Counted from the stretch's first letter, positions 28,683-38,187 are shown. The stretch: 63,712 nt of DNA from Catonella morbi ATCC 51271 (GCF_000160035.2 NZ_KI535368.1:709031-772742), one strand, 5' to 3'. Numbers and translations are program-made. The notes: generated from the letters alone by a model not told the origin.

Positions 28683-28753
28683 AAAACTACTCCCTTCTCA
28701 AACTTTCTTTTGTATAACTTGCTTTATATCTCATATATCAAGCTTACACTTTT

Positions 28754-28782
28754 AGTATATTTGACGCAAAGCACTATTTCAA
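28754..28782 (-). promoter_or_regulatory. Transporter operon promoter
   Basis: Minus-strand TTGAAA (28777-28782) and TATACT (28754-28759), spacer 17, followed by AAAAG. The same boxes, spacing and post-(-10) AAAA occur in front of the GH105 gene, suggesting joint control by the YesN-like regulator. Confidence 0.72.
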
Positions 28783-28845
28783 TGGTAAGAATCTATGATT
28801 AGGGTAATTTTCTACTTACACTGATCAAATTCTCAAAAATACAAT

Positions 28846-28881
28846 AAAGCTGCCACATGATACATAAAATGTGACAGCTTT
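28846..28881. terminator. Terminator between GH127-like gene and transporter operon
   Basis: AAAGCTGCCACAT pairs with ATGTGACAGCTTT (12 of 13) around a short loop, 21 bases after the GH127-like stop. Confidence 0.7.
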
Positions 28882-28902
28882 GATAAACAAATTTCAGATA
28901 AA

Positions 28903-30819
28903 TTACTTTGTTAACAGCCATACGGCTATTTCTTTCTTCTTATCTTTTCCCGCCGAAGCATAGTCCTTCAAATGTAAATTTCCTGTCGATGTTTTTACCT
29001 CAGCTTCAAGAATTGAATCTGCATCTTCTTTTTCTGTAAGAACATTTACTAATAACTTCTCTTTAGTTTCGAGATCTATTTCTTTACAGCCATTTGATTC
29101 AGGCAATTCTTCCGTTGCCAGCATGAGAGGACCTCGCTCCAGCGCAATATGTCTCTTTGCTAACTTATCTTCGATATCATGTGTAGGAACAAGATAGTCA
29201 TATTCAAAAAGCATATTGTTGATAAGCATATCTTCACCATATGCAATCGGATATAATGCAAAGGTGCGCATATCAAACGTAAGTAAAATCTCATCACCTT
29301 TTTTCCATTTTCTTTTAATTCTCAAATATCCGCTTCCTTTTGTGAGGTCAGAAGCAGAAATCACAGGCTTTTCGTTCAACGCCTCATCTCGTATTTCTTC
29401 ACCGTTAAGCCTTGCAGTTGTAACCCTGCTCCAGGCAGGTATACGGAAATTTACAGTAAATTCGTCCGCTTCATTTTCTTCTACCCTAATCTTTACATCC
29501 CCTTCAACCGGATATTTTGTTTCTATATTAATACTAAACTTTGAACCCGAAGAATTTTTTGTCTCAATTCTTCCGTTTTCATAAAAATTCAGACTGAATC
29601 CGTCATCTGACTTAATAAACATTATTTTAGGTATGGTACCGATTCCCGCAGAAGCAATACTTGCACAACAACCATAGGTATTTCCTCCTTCAAGAATCAT
29701 AAATCCGCCGGCCTGTCTGCCTCTTCTTCCTCTGGTTAACGGTGCATAACTGTCGTACGGAAATCCTTTTTTAATAATTCCCTGCATTCCCTCCGCTCTG
29801 TCATCCATAAAGCCATTCGGATTTTCTGCTCCAAGATAAGCATTATAAAAAGAACGCTCAATTGCATCCGCAAATCTGCTGTCTCCGGTTAATTTTAATA
29901 TTCTTCCGAAAAACTTCATAAGTGTAACAGTTACACAGGTCTCCTGCATAATAAAACCGTTAGTGGTATTTGCCTGTCTCACCGTAGAATGGTCAAATAG
30001 CTCATGTGTGCATCCTGCGCTTCCTATAACGGTAAAATCTGTCTCAATAACTTTATACGCATAATTTATTACAGCCTGTTTCCATTTTTCATTACCTGTT
30101 ACCTCAGCATACTCTAAAAGTCCTTCAAAACATGAAGTCATTTCATATGCTTTTGTAACCGGAAATTGATATGGCATAGTGCTGTTTTCCCAGGCAAGCT
30201 CAAAGATATCGGCAATTGAAGTTCCTCCATGACCTACTATATGTTCGGCAAAATCCAGATATTTTTTTTCTTCCGTCAATTTATATAACCGTACAATAGG
30301 CTCCAATATTGAACTGGAGTTTAGCCCCCTCCAACAACCCGAAGCAAATACTATCGGAGTTTTTCCTTCCTCATCGCCGATAAAGGCCATGATATAATCT
30401 GCCTGTTTTTTGATACAATCAATAATTTTTATCTTAAGAGCTTCATCCTTACATATCTCCAGAAAGTACTCCATGCCTAAAATCACATATTTTCTGCACC
30501 ACATATCCCAGCCGTTAAATTCAGTTTCCACAGAATAACTGCTTATACGGCCATTTGATGCTGTGACAGAAATCATATCCCTTACAGTGTCTTCAAGAAT
30601 ATTATATAGTTCTTCATTTCCGGTATATCCGTAGACAAGCGATGCCCCACGCATCATCTTACCCCAGAATTCTCCTCTCCAGCCTCTGTCATTTTTGTCT
30701 GTTTCACCTTTAAACTGGTTAACAAAACATCTCCATAATCCGGCATCTAAAAGCTGTTTATTTTCGGCAAAATGCATTGCTCTGTCAGCCGGTCCATTTA
30801 ACGAATATTTTATTTCCAT
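28903..30819 (-). CDS. GH127-like glycoside hydrolase (DUF1680)
   Basis: About 638 residues from the ATG after AAAAGGGGTGTGCAA; the 16 extra codons upstream lack a binding site. An alpha/alpha toroid is followed by beta-sandwich domains. The mid-protein NTYGCCASIASAG segment matches the DUF1680/GH127 region that carries the active-site Cys. GH127 enzymes release beta-L-arabinofuranose, but related families have other substrates, so the sugar is uncertain. No signal peptide. Neighbours are the aldo/keto reductase upstream and a terminator downstream. Confidence 0.8.
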   Translation of the reverse strand: MEIKYSLNGPADRAMHFAENKQLLDAGLWRCFVNQFKGETDKNDRGWRGEFWGKMMRGASLVYGYTGNEELYNILEDTVRDMISVTASNGRISSYSVETEFNGWDMWCRKYVILGMEYFLEICKDEALKIKIIDCIKKQADYIMAFIGDEEGKTPIVFASGCWRGLNSSSILEPIVRLYKLTEEKKYLDFAEHIVGHGGTSIADIFELAWENSTMPYQFPVTKAYEMTSCFEGLLEYAEVTGNEKWKQAVINYAYKVIETDFTVIGSAGCTHELFDHSTVRQANTTNGFIMQETCVTVTLMKFFGRILKLTGDSRFADAIERSFYNAYLGAENPNGFMDDRAEGMQGIIKKGFPYDSYAPLTRGRRGRQAGGFMILEGGNTYGCCASIASAGIGTIPKIMFIKSDDGFSLNFYENGRIETKNSSGSKFSINIETKYPVEGDVKIRVEENEADEFTVNFRIPAWSRVTTARLNGEEIRDEALNEKPVISASDLTKGSGYLRIKRKWKKGDEILLTFDMRTFALYPIAYGEDMLINNMLFEYDYLVPTHDIEDKLAKRHIALERGPLMLATEELPESNGCKEIDLETKEKLLVNVLTEKEDADSILEAEVKTSTGNLHLKDYASAGKDKKKEIAVWLLTK

Positions 30820-30888
30820 TTGCACACCCCTTTTAACTATATGATTACAGGGGACTGTACTTAACACAAATCCCCTGTTCTTTAGATT

Positions 30889-31884
30889 TTACCAATTTTC
30901 TGTTGTAATCTTATCTATTTCCTTAAGCTCTTCCTCAGAGAAAGCAGCACTGTTTATTGCACGAATATTGGTGAGCAACTGCTCAGCTCTTGACGCACCT
31001 ACAAGTACAGACGTTATCCTTGGATCCTTTAACAGCCAAGCCAATGCCATTTCCGCAAGACTCTGCCCCCTCCTATCTGCAATTATCTTTAACTCCCTTG
31101 CCTTGGAGATATAATACTCTACATCACCCTCCTTTAAGAATCTTCCATCAGTCCTTACACGGCTGTCCTCAGGTATTCCGTTTAGATAGCGGTCAGTAAG
31201 TACACCCTGTTCAAGCGGACAATAACAAATTATTCCTTTTCCCAGTTCACCGGCAGTATCTTTAAGTCCGTTTCTTTCGATTGTTCTGTCAAAGAGATTG
31301 TATCTGTTCTGGTTTATAATAAACGGAACATGGCGTTCTTTAAGAATAGCGGAAGCCTCAGCCATTCTTTTTCCATCATAGCTTGAAAGTCCGACATAGA
31401 GAGCCTTTCCGCTCTTTACTATCTGTGCAAGTGCCTCCATAGTCTCCTCAAGCGGGGTATCCGGATCCGGTCTGTGATGATAGAAAATATCAACATAATC
31501 AAGCCCCATACGCTTAAGGCTCTGATCTAAAGATGCAATTAAATACTTTCTGCTGCCAAAATCCCCGTAAGGTCCCGGCCACATATCATAGCCTGCTTTT
31601 GTGCTTATAATAAGCTCATCACGATATGCACTGAAATGTTCTTTAAGAATTTTCCCAAAATTTATCTCCGCCGCACCGGCTTTGGGGCCATAGTTATTGG
31701 CTAAGTCAAAATGTGTTATTCCGTTATCAAATGCCGCAAAACATATTTCTTCCATATTGGAGTATGATGAAGTGTCCCCGAAATTATGCCACAATCCCAG
31801 CGATACTGCCGGGAGCTTAAGTCCGCTGTCTCCCGAACGATTATACTGCATATTCTCATATCTTGATTCCTTTGCCTGATACAT
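30889..31884 (-). CDS. Aldo/keto reductase, YghZ-like
   Basis: 331 residues with the aldo/keto reductase barrel: the Asp and Tyr of FDLANNYGP, the Lys of ISTKAGYDMWPGPYGDFGSR and the His of DIFYHHRPDPDTP form the catalytic tetrad. The long WPGPYG-GSRKYL loop is typical of the YghZ/L-glyceraldehyde-3-phosphate reductase subgroup. It would reduce an aldehyde or ketone intermediate from sugar breakdown, using NADPH. Located between two hydrolase genes in the same direction. Confidence 0.88.
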   Translation of the reverse strand: MYQAKESRYENMQYNRSGDSGLKLPAVSLGLWHNFGDTSSYSNMEEICFAAFDNGITHFDLANNYGPKAGAAEINFGKILKEHFSAYRDELIISTKAGYDMWPGPYGDFGSRKYLIASLDQSLKRMGLDYVDIFYHHRPDPDTPLEETMEALAQIVKSGKALYVGLSSYDGKRMAEASAILKERHVPFIINQNRYNLFDRTIERNGLKDTAGELGKGIICYCPLEQGVLTDRYLNGIPEDSRVRTDGRFLKEGDVEYYISKARELKIIADRRGQSLAEMALAWLLKDPRITSVLVGASRAEQLLTNIRAINSAAFSEEELKEIDKITTENW

Positions 31885-31931
31885 ATTTACCTCCTATAAA
31901 AAACTAAACTCCGATTTCTTTGTCTGTACTG

Positions 31932-31980
31932 AAAATATTCGTAATCCGCACATTTTTATAAAAAAACGGCTGCTTACTCA
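31932..31980. repeat. Family A repeat, partial copy
   Basis: AAAATATTCGTAATCCGCAC and the following 30 bases match the middle of the family A element at about 80-90 percent, without either end. It overlaps the GH105 stop region. Confidence 0.65.
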
Positions 31981-33066
31981 CACTGTATCCGTGCCCTCTT
32001 CCAATGCCACTAATGCCCACAGGACAGCCGCAACCGCCTCTTTAGCGTTTACACATCTTGTATAATCCACATATTGATCATAGTTATTCTGCACACACAC
32101 ACCGTCACAGGCATCTATTATATTGTATCCGCCATCAAGTCCTGCAAAACATTTTGAAAGAATTGCACGATAGCCTTTCTCTATAACCTCCTTGGCGTAT
32201 TCATTCTCTATAAGAGAAAGATCGTATGCTTTTTTTAGGATATATACAAACATTGCACTCCCTGAGGTGTCGTGGAAATTCCTTGGAAAACCCTGTTTAT
32301 CAACTACTTGATACCATAATCCACAGTTCCAGTCCTGAGTTTTTAAAAGATCCTCACAAAGTAAAAGCAGTTGATTTTCAATCTCCTGTCGTCCTTCAAA
32401 GCTGTCAGGGATTATTCCAAGAGTTTCTACCAAAGCCATACCATACCAGCCCAATCCTTCACTCCAGACCTCAGGTGAGCAACCGTTTAACGGACTTGCC
32501 CATCTTGTTCCCGGATTTTCACTATAGGCATGGTAAACAAAGCCTGTTTTATCTTTTCCTGCCTTTTCAAAAAACAATCTTAATTGTTTTATCGCCTCTT
32601 TATAGCTGCCTTCTTCATCTCCGATATATTTCCCATATCTTACCAAAAACATTAGTTCCATAAACAAACCGTCTGCCCACATTTCTCCCTGAAGATGCTT
32701 GCCATGCAACCATCCTCCCGAAGAATTTCTTGGATATAAGTCCAGGGATTTTCGCACCTTTTCTACAGCAAGCTTAAATTTTTCTTCCTTTGTTCTTGTA
32801 TATAGCCATATAAGGATTGATGCCGGCATAATATCATCAAGACAATCTCCAACAAACTTAGTAATTGTTCCGTCCTCTTCTACGTGGGTATTCCCGTAAG
32901 CAAGCACATACTCATAATACCTTTCGTCTCCGGTTTTTTCAAACAACCTGATAATTGCCCAAAGGTAAAAGCCTTGCGGATAACTCCAGCTTTTGTAGGG
33001 ATAGCTGTCAGCCAGAGGATATTTTTGCATTAAATACTCTGCTAATTTAATAGCATTACATCCCAT
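31978..33066 (-). CDS. GH105 unsaturated rhamnogalacturonyl hydrolase-like
   Basis: About 362 residues, ATG after a GGGGG box. The (alpha/alpha)6 barrel signature GEMWADGLFM carries the Asp that protonates the unsaturated uronyl double bond in YteR/YesR. Cytosolic. It implies that the imported substrate has unsaturated uronic acid ends left by an external lyase, as in pectin (rhamnogalacturonan) or glycosaminoglycan breakdown. It is probably the first gene of the GH105, reductase, GH127 run and has its own promoter. Confidence 0.85.
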   Translation of the reverse strand: MGCNAIKLAEYLMQKYPLADSYPYKSWSYPQGFYLWAIIRLFEKTGDERYYEYVLAYGNTHVEEDGTITKFVGDCLDDIMPASILIWLYTRTKEEKFKLAVEKVRKSLDLYPRNSSGGWLHGKHLQGEMWADGLFMELMFLVRYGKYIGDEEGSYKEAIKQLRLFFEKAGKDKTGFVYHAYSENPGTRWASPLNGCSPEVWSEGLGWYGMALVETLGIIPDSFEGRQEIENQLLLLCEDLLKTQDWNCGLWYQVVDKQGFPRNFHDTSGSAMFVYILKKAYDLSLIENEYAKEVIEKGYRAILSKCFAGLDGGYNIIDACDGVCVQNNYDQYVDYTRCVNAKEAVAAVLWALVALEEGTDTV

Positions 33067-33136
33067 AATCATCCCCCTATCTCAATATTTTTAATGTTAA
33101 CAGACATAACTGTTGCCGGTACTTTCACATAATTTT

Positions 33137-33165
33137 AGTATATTAATCTATCTCATATTTTTCAA
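33137..33165 (-). promoter_or_regulatory. GH105 operon promoter
   Basis: Minus-strand TTGAAA (33160-33165), spacer 17, TATACT (33137-33142), followed by AAAA. Matches the promoter at 28754-28782. Confidence 0.7.
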
Positions 33166-33322
33166 CAGTAATTATCTACAAAAATGGCATTATTCTACTT
33201 TTATCTCATTGATTTAATCAGATTTTTTATTGAAAATAACGTAAATGTTTACGTTTAAAAACGTACAATCCTAATTTAAATAGTAATTTTCAACAAACAT
33301 TTTAGATATTTTATCATTATTA

Positions 33323-33351
33323 TTGACAATATTAATCATGAACATTATAAT
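33323..33351 (+). promoter_or_regulatory. Consensus sigma-A promoter for the secreted protein gene
   Basis: TTGACA (33323-33328) and TATAAT (33346-33351), both perfect consensus with a 17-base spacer, 86 bases before the TTG start. Predicts strong constitutive expression. Confidence 0.85.
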
Positions 33352-33437
33352 GGTCAAAAATTATCATGGTAATTATGTAATGTCAAAAACAAACTTAATA
33401 TCTTGGGTACAAACTAACAGAAAGGGGTGTTATTCTA

Positions 33438-34967
33438 TTGAAAAGAAGAACAGGTAGTATGAAAAAAAGCACTTTGGGACTATTATTATCCACTGCTTTA
33501 TTAACATCTGCAATCTTTCCGACAAATGCTTCAGCAGGTGAAATGTCAAAAAGTCTCAATATTTTTAAGACTGCTAATGATGCCGTTCCACTCGGATCTT
33601 CGCTTGCAGACAATACATCGACAACTGCCCAAATGTCTAAGGCAGAAAAAAAGCGTGCCATTGAGCAAATGGGAAAAAATCAAGGTAATGTATGGGTTTG
33701 GTCAAAAGAAAATGTAGTAAAAGATCAGGAGCGCGGTCCAAACGGCGGCCCCGGACAATTTAACGGAGGCTCAGTAGTATTAGGCGGCAGAGCATCTTAC
33801 GATCCGCCTGCTGACTGGTACTATTTAGGCTATAAGCGCGATGGAATGACAGATGAACAGGCCAAAGAACTCTTTGACAGCCAGCGGGGAAAATACTTAG
33901 ACCGTATGGATCCTTGGGGTGTTGTCATGGAAATGCAGGACAATAAGGCCAAGAATGCCTGGTTTGATGTACGAAATATGCAGGCTTTTGTATTGCGTGA
34001 AAATGAAACAACCTGGGAAAACCTTATCAACGATCCTGTAGCTGTTGACTGGATTGATTATTTTGAAGGAAACATGTACGGTTGGATAAAACCGGCCAAA
34101 CGCGAGAAAGTATACGGCTTTGGTACCTCTGTAAAAATGCAGCCAAAAGAAGATAAGGTTGCACATTGGGGCTCTAAGCAGATTCTAAGTGTTCCAAGTC
34201 CTGAAAGCATCCGCGCAGTATTGATTTCAGTTGAAGCTCGTATTTCCGAAAAATCTGATCCTAATGCGAAATTAGGCATACAGGTAGGAGCGGATTGGAA
34301 ATTCTCAGATGAAAGTCCTGCGGAACATCCATTATGGTATCCGGGAGCAGGTCTTTCGGGTGTTCAACGTCTTACTAAAGATTGGGCAAGATATTACTTT
34401 GTAAGCGTTGAAGGTATTCAGGATGCGATGCCTGAACGTGCAATATCTGTAGAGAAATTCTATTCAACTGTTGTTCCTTTAGCAGATATTAGTACAGACG
34501 ATAATACTACTACAGTTGCGGTAAGCAAAGATGAGCTGAAAAGTGCTTTAGATAATAAAGAAAAAAATATAGCTTTGGCGACTTCTGTTGCTAAGTTTGA
34601 GCTTGATAAAAAGGCCTTTGAACCTCTTTCCAAAAAAGGTGATGTTACCCTTTCCCTAACACCTGCAAATAAGCTTAATAAACTTGTTCAAAAAGCTGTA
34701 GGAAGCAGACCGGTATATGATATCATCTTAAAAGCAGACAACAAGAAGGTTACAACACTTAAAGGAAATCTTAAGATAAGTCTCGTATACAAGAAAGATT
34801 CCAAAGAAAATGCAAACGGTCTCTATGTTGCTTATGTAAATAATAATGGTAAAATTGTTCGTGTAAAGGGTTCTTCATACAATAACAAAACCGGCAGAAT
34901 AACCTTTACTACAAAGTCATTAAAGAGGTTTGCCGTTATGTACGAAGCTTTGAAAAAGGCTAAATAA
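33438..34967 (+). CDS. Secreted protein of unknown function
   Basis: 509 residues from a TTG start preceded by AAAGGGGTG at eight bases; an ATG seven codons later has no good binding site. A signal peptide with hydrophobic core LGLLLSTALLTSAIF ends at NASA. The mature protein has a Trp/Gly-rich N-terminal part (WVWSKENVVKDQ, GPNGGPGQFNGG) and a C-terminal beta-rich domain (LKGNLKISLVYKK) of a kind common at the ends of Lachnospiraceae surface proteins. No catalytic motif recognised. It sits divergent from the glycan locus and has a consensus promoter and its own terminator, so it is likely abundant on or outside the cell. Confidence 0.8.
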   Translation: MKRRTGSMKKSTLGLLLSTALLTSAIFPTNASAGEMSKSLNIFKTANDAVPLGSSLADNTSTTAQMSKAEKKRAIEQMGKNQGNVWVWSKENVVKDQERGPNGGPGQFNGGSVVLGGRASYDPPADWYYLGYKRDGMTDEQAKELFDSQRGKYLDRMDPWGVVMEMQDNKAKNAWFDVRNMQAFVLRENETTWENLINDPVAVDWIDYFEGNMYGWIKPAKREKVYGFGTSVKMQPKEDKVAHWGSKQILSVPSPESIRAVLISVEARISEKSDPNAKLGIQVGADWKFSDESPAEHPLWYPGAGLSGVQRLTKDWARYYFVSVEGIQDAMPERAISVEKFYSTVVPLADISTDDNTTTVAVSKDELKSALDNKEKNIALATSVAKFELDKKAFEPLSKKGDVTLSLTPANKLNKLVQKAVGSRPVYDIILKADNKKVTTLKGNLKISLVYKKDSKENANGLYVAYVNNNGKIVRVKGSSYNNKTGRITFTTKSLKRFAVMYEALKKAK

Positions 34968-34998
34968 TAAGCCGAAGTCCCGATATACAGTAAAACTT

Positions 34999-35034
34999 GA
35001 GCTGTGTAGCCTCAAAAGCTGCACAGCTCTTTTT
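34999..35034 (+). terminator. Terminator of the secreted protein gene
   Basis: GAGCTGTGTAGC and GCTGCACAGCTC pair (11 of 12), followed by TTTTTA. Confidence 0.85.
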
Positions 35035-35055
35035 ATAAAATTATTGATTTGTTTA

Positions 35056-35295
35056 TCAGCTATTTTCATTGGCTAAAGCCTGATTATCACGTCTGTTTAA
35101 TCTGCGCAGAAATCTTTCAGTCCTTGGATTTATTGGAGTTTTTTTAGTTTTAGTGCTTTCTATGACCTCAGGTACACCGTTTAATCTCCTGCCTCTGTTG
35201 CAGGACAGCTTATCAATCGGGCACTGCCAGCCACAGCCCTTACAGACTTCATTTGAGATGTTGGTTTTATTGTTATTTTCTTCATTTGTGTTCAT
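35056..35295 (-). CDS. Small four-Cys knuckle protein, copy 2
   Basis: 79 residues, nearly the same as the protein at 6556-6780, with the same CKGCGWQCPI and LSCNRGRRLNGVPEVIE segments and a basic C-terminus. Its ATGA start overlaps the stop of the JetA-like fragment, so it is coupled to it. Here no Nudix gene follows; the next feature is a terminator. Preserved coding sequence in two copies in two decayed accessory regions argues for selection on the protein, whose function is unknown. Confidence 0.7.
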   Translation of the reverse strand: MNTNEENNNKTNISNEVCKGCGWQCPIDKLSCNRGRRLNGVPEVIESTKTKKTPINPRTERFLRRLNRRDNQALANENS

Positions 35296-35714
35296 GGCTT
35301 TTGCTTTCCTTTAGTAGATTTATATGTAGTAATTTTGGGATTAATGATATCTTGAAAAGATTTGATTAAGGGAACTACCTTATAGTTGACTGCAAGTTTG
35401 AACTCTTCCTCATACTCCCCTTCTTTTTCAATAATCCAACCTGTATCTTTAAGCCTTCTGATAAAACTGCCTGCTATGTTGCGGGCATCTGCCATATTGC
35501 CCTCTATTTCTTCCTCTATATCCAGTTCTACCTGCTCATCTAAGCCATTAAAATACTCCTCTGCCATATCGAAAATAGTACTTTTTTCTATGGCAAAATT
35601 AGGCTGCCTTTTGCACCTTTCCCAAATCAAAGTAAGAATATCCACATATTTTCTTTTATTAATTCCTGTTAATGGACGAAACAGGTTCTCGTCCACTTCG
35701 TCAAAAATGTTCAT
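35292..35714 (-). pseudogene. N-terminal fragment of a JetA-like (Wadjet) protein
   Basis: 140 residues. The first 120 (MNIFDEVDENLFRPLTGINK onward) resemble the N-terminal winged-helix region of JetA/DUF5716, the kleisin-like subunit of the Wadjet anti-plasmid complex, normally about 450-550 residues. The match then stops and the frame runs into the shared seam. No jetB, jetC or jetD is nearby. It is therefore probably a deletion fusion, although a short stable protein cannot be excluded. Confidence 0.55.
35305..35321 (-). repeat. Shared upstream seam, copy 3
   Basis: The same 17 bases as at 5283 and 6788. Here they are read in frame as the last codons of the JetA-like fragment (KSTKGKQKP). 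Confidence 0.65.
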
Positions 35715-35825
35715 GTTTAGTTCCTTCCATGAGGTTTACTACTTCATTACGATAATAATATATTACTGTATTACTTTTCTTCCGTTTTTGGCATTCCATA
35801 GCGTTAGCAAAAATACGAACAAATC

Positions 35826-37337
35826 TCAGGACATTTCAATATATCGCAAATTACTTGTTGCTCCTTTCTTCTTTAAGTAATTCTTATTACACATCTCTGA
35901 TAATATTTCCCTAGCCCTTCGTTCCTTTATATTCAATAATTTACAAGCTATAGCAGTTGTTATCATTTCATGCTCTCGAACATATTCAAATATTGTCTTT
36001 TCTTGTTCCGTCATATTTTCAACTTCGGTACTCTTCGGCACTTCTTCGGCGCTCTTCGGCACTGCCGAAGCTTCTTGAACAGCACTTTCTGTCTTTACCA
36101 TATCAAGTTTCAATGTAACCTGATTTAATATGGTATCTTCAATCAGCTTCGGTTTCACCCACCCTTCTGCATCCCAAGCTGCAACAATTGTAGGGAAACC
36201 GGAACCTGCATTATCACCAAAACCAACCATTCTAAGCATTGTCTGCATATGTGAATTACGAGGTTTGGAATTACCCCCACGGAAAATATCTTCAACCGGC
36301 AATTTAAGTATTCCGGGGTTAGTAAACTCAAATGACTTATTCTTCTTAATTACTTTCAATGTACCGGCATCCATCAAATAATCTGCATGGATTATAAGGT
36401 TAACAAACGCCTCCCTAACTGCCTTATGAAGCGGAGTTTCATCAATTCGCTGTATACCTTCAAGCTTAAATGGTTTTGGTAAGTCTTCTGTAAGCTTTGG
36501 TGTTACCTTAGAAAAGAAATTAAATAAATTATTCTCCCAAGTACCATCATAAGTAATTCTATCATTCCAGCGTACATCAATCGTAACTTCTGTTTCCTCA
36601 CGGTAATCCATAAATATATTTGAAAATCTTTCTCTAATCGCACGTCCTGTTCCAAACATCATAAGTCCGGCTATTGTAAGGCCTTCTACACCGGTTCTGC
36701 GATCACGACTGTATCCTCCAAGTTGTTCAAGAAATGCTTTATCATCAAGAGAATTCCATACATGACCATCATTTCTAATTTCAAAAATCTGACGATATTT
36801 TCTAAGAGTTTCTTTATCAATATCATCCATAATGTAGTATTCCAGAATAGTTCCATCATTACCCTCCAGATTTTGGTCACGAATCATGCCCCTAACCTCA
36901 TGCTCTGTTGCATGATAATCACCTTCATGATTTCTCTTATAAGTTCCCTTATATGGATTCTCACCTACATACACAGGACGCATATTAAAGTCTGCCCTAG
37001 GCACATGAATAACAAGAAGTTTAATATCTCCCTCTTCAACAACAAAAACATCTTCATCTTTTAAAACATTAACATTTACTTTATTTCCATTGATGGTATT
37101 CCAAAAGTCCTCTTTTTGAGCTCCAGGATCCTGAACTCCTTTAATGATATAACGTTATTCCGACAACGATTTTGATTTATCTTCCAGTATTCCCAAAATA
37201 ATATATCCACCTTTTGTATTTGCAAATGCCGAATATGATTCATATACAGATTTAGGAATATTGCCTTCTGCCTTTTTACACTCTATATCCACTTTTTCGC
37301 CTTGGTAGATAAGGCTTTTCAATTTCTGCATATCCAT
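35826..37337 (-). pseudogene. AlbA_2-type ATP-binding regulator interrupted by one TAA
   Basis: Start MDMQKL follows GAAGGTG. The reading frame is continuous for 504 codons except for a single TAA at 37155-37157. Upstream are the AlbA_2 motifs (VDIECKKAEGN, SAFANTKGGYIILG); downstream are the RYIIKGVQ, FKLEGIQRIDETPLHKAVRE and GSGFPTIV segments, then a C-terminal winged helix. If restored, it would be a full-length Schlafen/AlbA_2-like protein as found near defence and mobile genes. Everything else is intact, suggesting recent loss or readthrough. Confidence 0.8.
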
Positions 37338-37525
37338 TGCGACACCTTCTTTCATATAACAATATCTTTATAACTCTACAATTGACTCATTAAGTAAAAA
37401 GTCTTCCACTCCGATATCCATGTTATATCATAAGGTTGCAGCCTAATCAACAACCAACAAAGAATTTAGGCGGATTTACACCTTTTTATTTCGAGTTTAG
37501 CTGGTTGAGAATAAAACATAATAAA

Positions 37526-37700
37526 CCCCAATTATTCACGCCATAGGTCACAGACCTCTTATTTCACATAGTAAAGTAAGATAAAATGTTTCCGGTCTGT
37601 GACTATGGGGTGATATTACCAAACATCTTGTGAAATATCCTAATTTCAAACCTGCGGCTTGATTACGATATTTCGCAAGATGTTTCGTGAATAATTGGGG
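37526..37700. repeat. Dispersed repeat family B, copy 1
   Basis: 175 bases bounded by perfect inverted ends CCCCAATTATTCACG/CGTGAATAATTGGGG, with two internal hairpins and no ORF. An inverted second copy lies at 53758-53930. It has the form of a miniature inverted-repeat transposable element. Confidence 0.85.
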
Positions 37701-37712
37701 ATAAATTAAAAA

Positions 37713-37760
37713 ACCGACCTCTAATCGCTAGATTTTTTAGTCTAACTTTTGTAGGTCGGT
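37713..37760. terminator. Terminator after the SnoaL-like gene
   Basis: ACCGACCT and AGGTCGGT form a perfect 8-bp stem, with an inner AAAAAATCTAGCG-type hairpin, downstream of 37777-38187. Confidence 0.6.
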
Positions 37761-37776
37761 AGATTATTTAAATATT

Positions 37777-38187
37777 TTACTTGTTAGAGAAAAACTTGGC
37801 ATCCCAAAATTTATCTTCTGATTCTTGCTGTTCTGAAAATGTCCACACTTCCTGGATTTTTCCATTCTCTATTCTAAACAAATCAATACCCGGATTATTA
37901 AGCTTTTCTTCTCCTCTTTCAGCTAAAGAAACTACACTTGCAGCAACAAAACAATCATTACTTGCAGCCCAATTTGTAATAACTCTAAATGTTCCATTGC
38001 TTCTCTTTGTAAATTCTCCCAAACGCTCGCCCAATGCCTGTTTTCCTTTAATTATACCAGAAAGCGAACTCTCTCCACCCATATGCCAAACAATATTATC
38101 TGATATTGTTTCAAATACAGCTTCAAAATCTCCCTTTGATAATGCTTCTGTGTAGGCGTTAAATACCTCAATCACTTCGTTTTTCAT
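37777..38187 (-). CDS. SnoaL/NTF2-like protein
   Basis: 136 residues with the NTF2-like cone fold: EVFNAYTEALSKGDFEAVFE, then NIVWHMGGESSLSGIIKGK and a C-terminal IDLFRIENGKIQEVWTFSEQ. Such proteins bind or isomerise small hydrophobic molecules. ATG after AGGAGGATCGTT. Divergent from an HxlR regulator across a region with a perfect palindrome, so the regulator probably controls it, perhaps in response to an aldehyde or electrophile. Confidence 0.85.
   Translation of the reverse strand: MKNEVIEVFNAYTEALSKGDFEAVFETISDNIVWHMGGESSLSGIIKGKQALGERLGEFTKRSNGTFRVITNWAASNDCFVAASVVSLAERGEEKLNNPGIDLFRIENGKIQEVWTFSEQQESEDKFWDAKFFSNK

Noticed and set aside
35292-35714. A functional Wadjet system
   Set aside because: Only a JetA-like N-terminal fragment is present; no ATPase, kleisin-complete or nuclease gene is nearby.
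36723-37064. Hydrophobic plus-strand frame inside the AlbA_2 pseudogene, possible membrane protein
   Set aside because: Antisense to a recognisable coding sequence and lacking a binding site; hydrophobicity comes from AT-rich reverse codons.
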